Below are positions 23,445-29,492 of a stretch of DNA of 29,492 nt, piece after piece. The DNA is from a virus. Location of the stretch: positions 16,201 through 45,692 of IMG/VR virus record IMGVR_UViG_3300037963_005719. One strand, written 5' to 3'. Under the pieces are notes generated by a model. The model was not told the origin of the DNA and searched no databases. It was given only the letters and a program-made list of their open reading frames with translations. A program made the position numbers and the translations under genes. Every line of letters starts with the position of its first letter. Position 1 is the stretch's first letter.

Positions 23445-23951
23445 TTATATTGCTGCTGCAACTTCTGCACCAATATTAGCTATATCTCTACCTTTAAGTG
23501 CGGCTTTAAGTCCTGATGCTGCACCTGAAGCTATTTTAGCACCTTTCATTGCTTTATATGCTCCTACTCCGGCTGCAGTTCCTAATCCTGCTAATATTGC
23601 TATAAATAAACCTTTAGCAACCATTTGTCTTTTGGCTTCATCTTTTACAAAAGGAGATATAACTCCAGCTAATACACTTACTATATTTTTTTCGTTACCA
23701 TGAGCCCATTTATGAATAGCATCTAATTTATTACCGGTTTTTTCTAAACCCATTTTTCTAGCTGCTCTAGCTCCATATTTACCTAATAAATCTAAAACCG
23801 TATTAGAAGCAAGTGCCCATCCTAATAATGCTACTGCAGTAAATGCTTCGTTTAATTCACCATCGTCAGCTAATTCTTTATCTATTTCTTTTTTAAATAA
23901 ATTAGCTAGCTGTTGTTCGTCGCTTTCTAGAAGTATTGACGATAGTTTCAT
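23445..23951 (-). CDS. Small Gly/Ala-rich hydrophobic head-region protein, 168 aa
   Basis: No family recognised. After an N-terminal hydrophilic part (MKLSSILLESDEQQ ... KEIDKELADDGELNE) there are hydrophobic stretches at about 36-56 (AFTAVALLGWALASNTVLDL), 88-101 and 111-133 (VAKGLFIAILAGLGTAAGVG). The C-terminus is rich in glycine, alanine and lysine (KGAKIASGAASGLKAALKG). This is a membrane-active or amphipathic profile. It occupies the place of T4 prohead core genes 67/68, between protease and scaffold. It may be an internal head protein released on injection, or a prohead membrane anchor. The short leader ILLE resembles gp21 cleavage contexts (LxE). Confidence 0.5.
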   Translation of the reverse strand: MKLSSILLESDEQQLANLFKKEIDKELADDGELNEAFTAVALLGWALASNTVLDLLGKYGARAARKMGLEKTGNKLDAIHKWAHGNEKNIVSVLAGVISPFVKDEAKRQMVAKGLFIAILAGLGTAAGVGAYKAMKGAKIASGAASGLKAALKGRDIANIGAEVAAAI

Positions 23952-23953
23952 AA

Positions 23954-24532
23954 TTATGCTCTTAAAATATCATTAATAATACCATCTACAATAGTTAATT
24001 GAGATACTTTCTTTTTACCTTCATTTAATGATATAGGATTCATAAATGCTCCATGAGTAGAAGGATTAGATACAAAATCCCAACATACTAATTCGAAATC
24101 ATCTTGAACTTCTAATGTTCCTTCATTTGTTTGTTGTACTGATCCTGTACCTCTAGATGAGATACCTATAGTATGGCCAGCTTTTATAATTTCTTTTACA
24201 ATATTACCAGCAGGAGTATTTAATAGCTCTACTTTACCCATTAGGTCGTTACCGTCCCAATATAAGTCTTTTACTATATGAGAAGCATTTTTTAATGACA
24301 CTACAGGAGTTTCAGGATGATCAAGTTCTCCAAAAGCATTTCCTCTTTTTACAAACTCTTCCATATACTTTTTAGCCTCTCTTTGTAATAGAGCTTTACT
24401 ATAAACTCTACCGTTTTGGTTTTCAGCAGTTGCTCTTTGCATAACTCCTTCAACCTCGAATACTCCAGGTCTTCCTTTTGCTTCTCTTAAGGTAGGTTTA
24501 AATGGTGTTACGTCTACTAATAATTGTGCCAT
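23954..24532 (-). CDS. gp21: Prohead protease gp21
   Basis: The 192-residue protein contains NQNGRVYSKALLQREAKKY, GELDHPE (catalytic His 72), GISSRGTGSV (catalytic Ser, 125 or 126) and DFELVCWDFVSNPS (Asp 152), the order seen in T4-type prohead proteases (family S80, assemblin-like fold). It cuts scaffold and capsid leaders at (L/I)xE sites during head maturation. It stands 2 bases after the 168-residue gene's ATG side and 1 base from the large core gene upstream, in the standard region before gp22. Confidence 0.9.
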   Translation of the reverse strand: MAQLLVDVTPFKPTLREAKGRPGVFEVEGVMQRATAENQNGRVYSKALLQREAKKYMEEFVKRGNAFGELDHPETPVVSLKNASHIVKDLYWDGNDLMGKVELLNTPAGNIVKEIIKAGHTIGISSRGTGSVQQTNEGTLEVQDDFELVCWDFVSNPSTHGAFMNPISLNEGKKKVSQLTIVDGIINDILRA

Positions 24533-24533
24533 A

Positions 24534-25994
24534 TTATTTTTTTTCGTTTACTGGTGTAAATATAGTCTGTTTAGGAGTTTGTTCCATTTTAGGAGTTTCT
24601 ATATCTTTAGGCATAAACTTTACTTTTGGTATTTCAACTCCATTCATAAATCCTTTTCTAGTAACAGGTCTTAAATCTTTTAAAAATGCTGATTCAATAG
24701 CAGGAGCTAAAAATCCTCCTACTTTTAATCCTTCTTCATTTTCAACTTGACCAACTTTGTCAAATACACTTTGAAGTTTTTCTTGAGTTCTGGCATGGTA
24801 CGACTGTACATCTGTGACTATATTCTCTAAATCATTAAGTATAACTTGCATACCTTTAAAACCTCCATAGCTATCAGCTAACTTAGATAATTCATTAGTA
24901 GCTGCTTCGTTAAGCATATTTTCAGTTAAGGTACTTTTAATTATATTTTTGATAGCTTCTTTAAGTTGTTCGTTTTTTTCGTCATCTACTTCTTTACCCA
25001 TAGCTTTTTTAATAGCTTTATCTTTAGCAGCCATATAATCATCGGAATCAATATCTCCGTCTTTGTCGTGGTCTTTACCTTTTTTCTCTTCTATTTCAGA
25101 TTCATCTATACTATCATAGTTTACCGAAACAAAGTTATCAAACTCATCTATAGGATCTGCTCCATCCATTATATCTTTAGCATGAGTTTTTACAAAATCT
25201 TTTATAAGAGAATTTATACCAGGAATTTCTCCATACTTCTCTTTTATCTTTCCTATAGCTGATGCTATAACTTCTTTTAGGATAGGAGTACCTTCTGCTT
25301 TAGTATAGTTACTAGGTTGAGGTTCTATTTCTTTTTCACCTTTTCTATTAACTCCCATTACTTCACCTACTTCGTCTTCGATTTCATCGATTACAGCATC
25401 TTCAATACCTTTAATTCCTTCTACTGCGCTTTGTAATCTTTCTAATGAAATACCTAATTTTTCTGCTAGATCATCTAATCTACCTTCTTTATAAAGTTCT
25501 TTAGCTTCTTTTAAGTTAGCTTTTACTAATCCGTTAAATGTATCTACTTTACCTTCTCCTCTTTTTACTTCTACTTCCTTATCATGCTTATCTACATTTT
25601 TAGAATCACCAGATAAAAGGTCTAAATAGTGAGTTGGATTTTTAGCTAAGTTATCTTTAGCTTTCTTTTCAGCTTTAAAATAATCTTCAGCTTGAAGAGG
25701 TTCATGAGCCATCAAACCAGCTGCCTCTAATTCTGTTCTTATACCTCTTTCTAAAGCATCTAAAGAATAAGGTAATGTAACGTTAGCAGATACTACTTTT
25801 ACGTCTTGTTTCTTTTTCTTTTTAGCTTCGTATATAAGTCCTTTATTTTTTAGGATTTGAACAGAATCATCAAACCCATTATAATTACTTATGAAATTAG
25901 GAAAAGCCTGTCTCATTTGTCTAACAAACTCTCTCTTTGCCATTTTGCCTTCTTGTACGGCTCTATATTTTTCTGTTGCGGTTACTTGTCTCAT
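24534..25994 (-). CDS. Probable prohead-core or internal protein with EF-hand-like loop, 486 aa
   Basis: No named family recognised. The N-terminus (EGKMAKREFVRQMRQAFPNF ... DDSVQILKNKGLIYEAK) recurs in uncharacterised head-region proteins of marine T4-like phages. The rest is hydrophilic, highly charged and helical, with no membrane segment. Residues 308-319 are DHDKDGDIDSDD, filling the canonical calcium-loop positions 1, 3, 5, 7, 9 and 12, with Gly at 6 and Ile at 8, as in EF-hand or dockerin loops. A coiled-coil stretch precedes a C-terminus with KVKFMPKDIETPKMEQTPKQ. Position before gp21 and acidity suggest a core protein or packaged protein. Possible calcium binding is inferred. Confidence 0.5.
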   Translation of the reverse strand: MRQVTATEKYRAVQEGKMAKREFVRQMRQAFPNFISNYNGFDDSVQILKNKGLIYEAKKKKKQDVKVVSANVTLPYSLDALERGIRTELEAAGLMAHEPLQAEDYFKAEKKAKDNLAKNPTHYLDLLSGDSKNVDKHDKEVEVKRGEGKVDTFNGLVKANLKEAKELYKEGRLDDLAEKLGISLERLQSAVEGIKGIEDAVIDEIEDEVGEVMGVNRKGEKEIEPQPSNYTKAEGTPILKEVIASAIGKIKEKYGEIPGINSLIKDFVKTHAKDIMDGADPIDEFDNFVSVNYDSIDESEIEEKKGKDHDKDGDIDSDDYMAAKDKAIKKAMGKEVDDEKNEQLKEAIKNIIKSTLTENMLNEAATNELSKLADSYGGFKGMQVILNDLENIVTDVQSYHARTQEKLQSVFDKVGQVENEEGLKVGGFLAPAIESAFLKDLRPVTRKGFMNGVEIPKVKFMPKDIETPKMEQTPKQTIFTPVNEKK

Positions 25995-25996
25995 GT

Positions 25997-26227
25997 CTAT
26001 AAATAGTCAAATCCTTTAGTATGTGATGGCCGTTTTGGACGGCTTAATTTTTTAAAACCAAGCTTCTTAGATGCTTTTGTTGCTCTAGAGCTCTTACCAA
26101 ATGCAAACGGTGTTGCATATTGTGCACCAGAACCAGGAGTAAATGTTGCTGTTCCTCCAGTAACATTAGCTTCGTCTAATTCTTGAAGCACTTCTCTTAC
26201 TAAGTCAACTAATTGTGATCTTTTCAT
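25997..26227 (-). CDS. Small basic protein, 76 aa
   Basis: Not recognised. An N-terminal amphipathic helix (MKRSQLVDLVREVLQELDEA) of a kind often seen at the start of T4-like head-region proteins is followed by a Gly/Thr-rich linker (NVTGGTATFTPGSGAQYATP). A very basic tail comes after it (KASKKLGFKKLSRPKRPSH). The helix ends in 'LQELDE', which may be a protease site, so the mature part could be the basic linker and tail, fit to bind DNA inside the head. The stop lies in a TATTTATA motif immediately before the next gene. The start overlaps the 284-residue gene by 4 bases. Confidence 0.55.
   Translation of the reverse strand: MKRSQLVDLVREVLQELDEANVTGGTATFTPGSGAQYATPFAFGKSSRATKASKKLGFKKLSRPKRPSHTKGFDYL
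25998..26006 (-). promoter_or_regulatory. CTATTTATA motif before the 486-aa gene
   Basis: On the minus strand GACTATTTATAGAC directly precedes the ATG, sharing GACTATTTATA with the sites before the portal and gp13 genes. Here only 3 bases separate the motif from ATG and TAAACGT is absent, so if it is a promoter the transcript would start within the coding sequence. Confidence 0.25.
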
Positions 26228-27078
26228 AAAGATTTCAACTCATTGACTAAATCGTAATACTGCATTAAATTGACTAAATGAGTATCATTTACTTTTTCAG
26301 TCTTTTTCAAAGGTACTATACCTTTAGTAACTTCTTGTAATTTAATTTTTACTACTTCGTCTTTTACGTTTTTAATTAAACTATTAATTTCAGATAAAAT
26401 ATTCTTTAGTTCTTTATTAACTAAAGTATGTAATCTTCTATTTGAATTTACTGAAGTAATAAATTCTCTTAAAATATTTTTTTGAGCAGGTAATAATTCT
26501 TTATACTTATTATTAAATTTTTCTAATAAAATTTTAAAAGTAAGCATCTTAAGATCTTTATCATACTTGCTATAATCTTCTATTAAACTATCTTTGACTG
26601 CTTCTTTCTCCTGAGGATTAGAAGTAAGGTGTTCTAATATAGTAAATTTATTATCTACTAAAACTTTTGGATCTACTAACTCTGAGTTATTTTGTGCTTC
26701 TAATAAACAGTAAAGCGCTGCTAGAGGTTTATAATCTCTAACCTCCATTCCAAAAAAGCCTTCTAAATCATAATGATTTTTAATTTCTGATATAAGACTA
26801 TATTTTTGGTTCTTTAGCGTTTCTTGATCTAATTTTCTAGAAACTTCAGTAATCGTAGATAGAACTGCCTCTGCCTTAGATTGAGGAAGTTTACTATTTT
26901 TTAATACGAACTCATAAAGTTTGTACTCCTTGGCTAAAGTAGATTTGTTACTATAAAATTTTTGTAATATCTTGACAGCTTCTGAATCTTTATTATCTAA
27001 AGTATCAGCTGCTATTTGCTTAACAAGCAGTTCAAATATAAGTCCAGTATTACGATACTTTGAATGTTTTATCTTCAT
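26224..27078 (-). CDS. Hypothetical helical protein downstream of portal, 284 aa
   Basis: I do not know its role. MKIKHSKYRNTGLIFELLVKQI is an N-terminus I associate with uncharacterised marine T4-like phage genes next to gp20. The rest is all helix by eye, with an alternation of Lys and Leu (KILQKFYSNKSTLAKEYKLY, FKILLEKFNNKYKELL, KNVKDEVVKIKLQEV). No membrane or catalytic motifs. It is preceded by a promoter-like motif and separated from portal by 28 bases. Order suggests prohead assembly or a core component. Confidence 0.55.
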   Translation of the reverse strand: MKIKHSKYRNTGLIFELLVKQIAADTLDNKDSEAVKILQKFYSNKSTLAKEYKLYEFVLKNSKLPQSKAEAVLSTITEVSRKLDQETLKNQKYSLISEIKNHYDLEGFFGMEVRDYKPLAALYCLLEAQNNSELVDPKVLVDNKFTILEHLTSNPQEKEAVKDSLIEDYSKYDKDLKMLTFKILLEKFNNKYKELLPAQKNILREFITSVNSNRRLHTLVNKELKNILSEINSLIKNVKDEVVKIKLQEVTKGIVPLKKTEKVNDTHLVNLMQYYDLVNELKSL

Positions 27079-27094
27079 TATATACGTTTACTAT

Positions 27095-27103
27095 TATAAA
27101 TAT
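27095..27103 (-). promoter_or_regulatory. Promoter-like motif before the 284-aa gene
   Basis: On the minus strand ATATTTATA, then TAAACGT, then ATG, with 16 bases between TATTTATA and ATG. This is the same arrangement as upstream of the portal and gp13 genes. Confidence 0.45.
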
Positions 27104-27106
27104 GTA

Positions 27107-28999
27107 TTATTTACCTAAATCCTTGATATTGTTTTCATCTAATAGTTTAGAGTCGTCTTCCCTATTTTTTTTAAAAACTATATCTTTAAGCATATCTTTA
27201 TTTTGAAGGTAAACTGTTGAAGTAGACGTATTTTCCATAACATTGTCATTATCCGATGGATATCCACCTTTCATGCCTTGCTGTCCTAAAGGATCTCTTC
27301 CTCCTAATGCATCATTAGTTCCGTAGATGGATGCTTTTTCTACAGGTCTTCCGCCTTCAGGTCCAGGTTCACCCCAATCAGGGGCATCTTCAAAACCAGG
27401 AGGTACCTCTCCAGCACTTGCTCCTTTAGGAGTAGAAGTAGATCTTCTACCGTACATTGAAGCTAGATCGTGTGGTGTACCGTATGTTGTTCCAGATTTA
27501 GCAGGATCATTTCCTTCACCTTCTATTTGAGCTAATCTAAACATTCTTTTAGAATCTTCTCTTACTAAATCTCTCATTTCATTATACTTGTCTTCAGACA
27601 TATCGAAAATACTTTCGTAAATATAATCAGATGAGAATAATTTAGTATCTTTCATTTGATTAGCTAAATCTATCTTTTCTTTAAGTAAAGCTATTTTTTC
27701 TTGTTCGAATATAATAGAAGGAGTAGTTAATTTAATTTCAAAATTAGTTAAACTTTCTCCTGTAAATCCTTGTGAATATAAATGTACTAATGCAATCTTA
27801 GTAAGTTCCGATTCCATTATTCTTTGAATTCTCTCTACTGTTCTTGCAAATCTAATATCTTCTGCTGCTAAGGTAGCTTTACCACTCAATTCACCTTCAT
27901 ACCCGAAATACGCTTTTGGTATCTTTAATGCAGCAAACATTTTACTTTGTAAGTATTGAACATCTGTTACTCCATCATAATCTAAACCTTTAGTAGTTTC
28001 AATCCTAGTAGCAGTATCTCCTCCTCTAACTGGAAGGTAATAATCTTCCATCATATTCTGAAGGTTAAACTTCAAGTTATATTGACCGTCTGAGTCAACA
28101 TAAGGAGTTTTTTTCATTTGATTGATAGTCTTTTGCATAAACTGCTCTACCTCATTAGGTGGAACGTTTCCTACATTTATATAGAACATTCTCTTTTCAG
28201 GAGATCTCATTATACGATGAATTAACATCGCATCTTCCATCAATGTTACTTGTTTGTAAATTTTTCTAGCAGGTTCTAAATAAGATCTTCCGTAAGGTAA
28301 GTAATGTGAATCTGATATTAATCTAAAGTGAGCTATTTCATAATTATCAAAATCTACTACTCTATCATTATTTTTTCTTTTAGGTAAATAATTAGGATTT
28401 TGAGTAGTTGCTAATCCATCAGGATCTAATTGAAAAATTACTTTAGCAGGATTATCAGGGTCTTCTCCTTCTCTTCTAACCATATTATATACAGTATACG
28501 GTAGAACGTTATAAACTCCAAATTTTTCAGATATTTCTAATTTTAAGAAGAAATCACCGTACTTACACATATTTCTGGTCCAAGACCATAAGTTAAATTC
28601 TATATTTAAAACATCATAAAATAAGTTGTAAAGTACTCTTTGAATATTTTCATCAGAAGATTTTATTGCTAAAATCTCTCCTTGATCATTTTTAACAGTA
28701 GATTCATCTGCTAAAATATCTAAAGATGAAGCTATAATAGGATCTGTATCCATTGCTTCATAGTCAGAATATAATTGAATTCTTAAGGTTTGATAGTTTA
28801 AATTAGGATTAAATATATTTTTATTGTTGTAAATATATAATCTTGTAAATCTATCTATAAGTGAATTTGTTTGGTATCTACCTGTTGTCTGAATTTGATT
28901 GACATCGGCTATTTTTAGTTCTTTTCCTCCAACATTCCTTATAACAACATCAGAAGAGAACAATCTTCTTAATCTACCAAATAATGATTTATCTGCCAT
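27107..28999 (-). CDS. gp20: Portal vertex protein gp20
   Basis: The 630-residue protein has the T4-type portal layout: the first ~100 residues lead into SDYEAMDTDPIIASSLDILADE (T4 'YR.MsEyPEv..AvdeIVNE' type). Next come VLNIEFNLWSWTRNMCKYGD, GRSYLEPARKIYKQVTLMED, HRIMRSPEKRMFYINVGNVPP and YFGYEGELSGKATLAAEDIRFAR (T4 'lsvP.SR.' type region), ending with a Gly/Pro/Asp-rich C-terminal tail of over 100 residues. It forms the dodecameric ring through which DNA passes and nucleates the prohead. It is longer than T4 gp20 (524) because of this low-complexity tail. Confidence 0.92.
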   Translation of the reverse strand: MADKSLFGRLRRLFSSDVVIRNVGGKELKIADVNQIQTTGRYQTNSLIDRFTRLYIYNNKNIFNPNLNYQTLRIQLYSDYEAMDTDPIIASSLDILADESTVKNDQGEILAIKSSDENIQRVLYNLFYDVLNIEFNLWSWTRNMCKYGDFFLKLEISEKFGVYNVLPYTVYNMVRREGEDPDNPAKVIFQLDPDGLATTQNPNYLPKRKNNDRVVDFDNYEIAHFRLISDSHYLPYGRSYLEPARKIYKQVTLMEDAMLIHRIMRSPEKRMFYINVGNVPPNEVEQFMQKTINQMKKTPYVDSDGQYNLKFNLQNMMEDYYLPVRGGDTATRIETTKGLDYDGVTDVQYLQSKMFAALKIPKAYFGYEGELSGKATLAAEDIRFARTVERIQRIMESELTKIALVHLYSQGFTGESLTNFEIKLTTPSIIFEQEKIALLKEKIDLANQMKDTKLFSSDYIYESIFDMSEDKYNEMRDLVREDSKRMFRLAQIEGEGNDPAKSGTTYGTPHDLASMYGRRSTSTPKGASAGEVPPGFEDAPDWGEPGPEGGRPVEKASIYGTNDALGGRDPLGQQGMKGGYPSDNDNVMENTSTSTVYLQNKDMLKDIVFKKNREDDSKLLDENNIKDLGK

Positions 29000-29016
29000 T
29001 AAACGTTTAATTTATA

Positions 29017-29025
29017 TATAAATAG
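29017..29025 (-). promoter_or_regulatory. Promoter-like motif before portal gene
   Basis: On the minus strand GACTATTTATA, followed by TAAACGT and ATG, with 17 bases between TATTTATA and ATG. It starts 1 base before the terminase stop codon region in transcription order and would drive the portal gene. Confidence 0.5.
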
Positions 29026-29026
29026 T

Positions 29027-29492
29027 CTATTTTAATAACCAAGTGATATCTTGTTTACCGCCCGGTGTATCTATAATATACGGATTTTCTTTCTTAATTC
29101 CAACTGTCTTTATAACAGCTTTATTTCTAGCATTTAAATTACTAAATGAAGAAAGTTGTGCTCTAGCTAGGTCCATCCCTTGTTGTCTAAGTCTTAATGC
29201 TGTATCTCTTACATATAGAGCAGATGCACAAGACATTACTAAATCATCGTTATATCTATCTTGAGCTTGAGCTTTACCGTTTTTCCATATAAAAACTCTC
29301 ATTTCTTGTAATAACCTTTTAGATTGAAAAGTTACAGATTTTTCTCTAACATACTCAATCATCTTAGCTATCACTAAAGGTCTAGTTCTCATAGACATAG
29401 TGAAACCAGGTACTAATTTATCTCTTTCGTACTTATGCATATAAGATTCTACTGTATCCATTTGATTGGTAGGGCTGTAGTATAAGTTTCTA
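29027..29492 (-). CDS. gp17: Terminase large subunit gp17, C-terminal nuclease end (truncated by window edge)
   Basis: The frame stays open to the edge of the window: an internal Met at 29461 is preceded by in-frame codons for RNLYYSPTNQ, so this is the tail of a longer gene. LVPGFTMSMRTRPLVIAKMI, LLQEMRVFIWKNGKAQAQDR and YNDDLVMSCASALYVRD match the RNase H-like nuclease end of T4-type large terminases ('GW.Tt..tRp.....l...i...v...', final '.DDLVMA..l'). The C-terminal extension of ~60 residues after DDLVMS (LRQQGMDLARAQLSSFSNLN) is hydrophilic. The ATPase half is outside. It would pack DNA through the portal encoded next. Confidence 0.85.
   Translation of the reverse strand, partial: RNLYYSPTNQMDTVESYMHKYERDKLVPGFTMSMRTRPLVIAKMIEYVREKSVTFQSKRLLQEMRVFIWKNGKAQAQDRYNDDLVMSCASALYVRDTALRLRQQGMDLARAQLSSFSNLNARNKAVIKTVGIKKENPYIIDTPGGKQDITWLLK

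Noticed and set aside
24966-25262. Plus-strand hydrophobic open frame that looks like a membrane protein
   Set aside because: It lies entirely within the 486-residue minus-strand gene; Phe/Ile/Tyr richness is what antisense of Lys/Glu/Asp-rich sequence gives.
27327-27530. Plus-strand Pro/Ser-rich open frame
   Set aside because: Antisense of the Gly/Pro/Asp-rich C-terminal tail of the portal protein.
1-29492. tRNA genes, CRISPR arrays, insertion sequences or integrase/att sites
   Set aside because: No cloverleaf-like stretches, regular spaced repeats, transposase motifs or recombinase genes were seen; almost all DNA is accounted for by minus-strand genes.

Overview
The window is part of a strongly AT-rich genome of a tailed phage with a T4-type (myovirus) head and neck module. 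All of the roughly 31 genes I accept lie on the minus strand, so transcription runs from high to low coordinates. The virion genes are diverged from T4 but recognisable by motif and order. Most starts lack an obvious Shine-Dalgarno sequence and are preceded by A/T tracts, which suggests a host that does not rely on SD initiation. A marine member of the Bacteroidetes would fit, but this is inference and the host cannot be read from the window.

Region 1 (29492 to about 18570, head and neck): C-terminal part of the large terminase (gp17), portal (gp20), three genes of unknown role (one with an EF-hand/dockerin-like calcium loop), prohead protease (gp21), a small glycine/alanine-rich hydrophobic protein, acidic scaffold (gp22), major capsid protein (gp23), a strong rho-independent terminator followed at once by a promoter-like motif, then gp13, a small unknown and a gp14-like protein. 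gp18 (sheath) and gp19 (tube), which separate gp17 from gp20 in T4, are absent here.

Region 2 (about 18570 to 14150, tail completion and appendages): a gp15-like protein with an extra C-terminal domain, a separate gene encoding a second copy of that domain, a long fibre-like protein, a small stand-alone S74 endosialidase-type chaperone protein, and two probable small structural proteins.

Region 3 (about 14130 to 1, glycan cassette): at least 16 tightly packed, mostly overlapping genes. They include several glycosyltransferases, a SAM methyltransferase, a TagD-like cytidylyltransferase, two paralogous SGNH-fold proteins, a radical SAM protein, a sulfotransferase-like protein, the start of a UDP-sugar dehydrogenase and a stand-alone LamG-like protein. 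Two genes encode GT7 (beta-1,4-galactosyltransferase-type) enzymes in which a LamG-like domain of about 200 residues is inserted between the EDDD motif and the C-terminal part of the same catalytic fold. Together these genes look like a phage-encoded pathway for building and decorating a glycan, on the virion fibres or on the host surface. The target is not visible from sequence.
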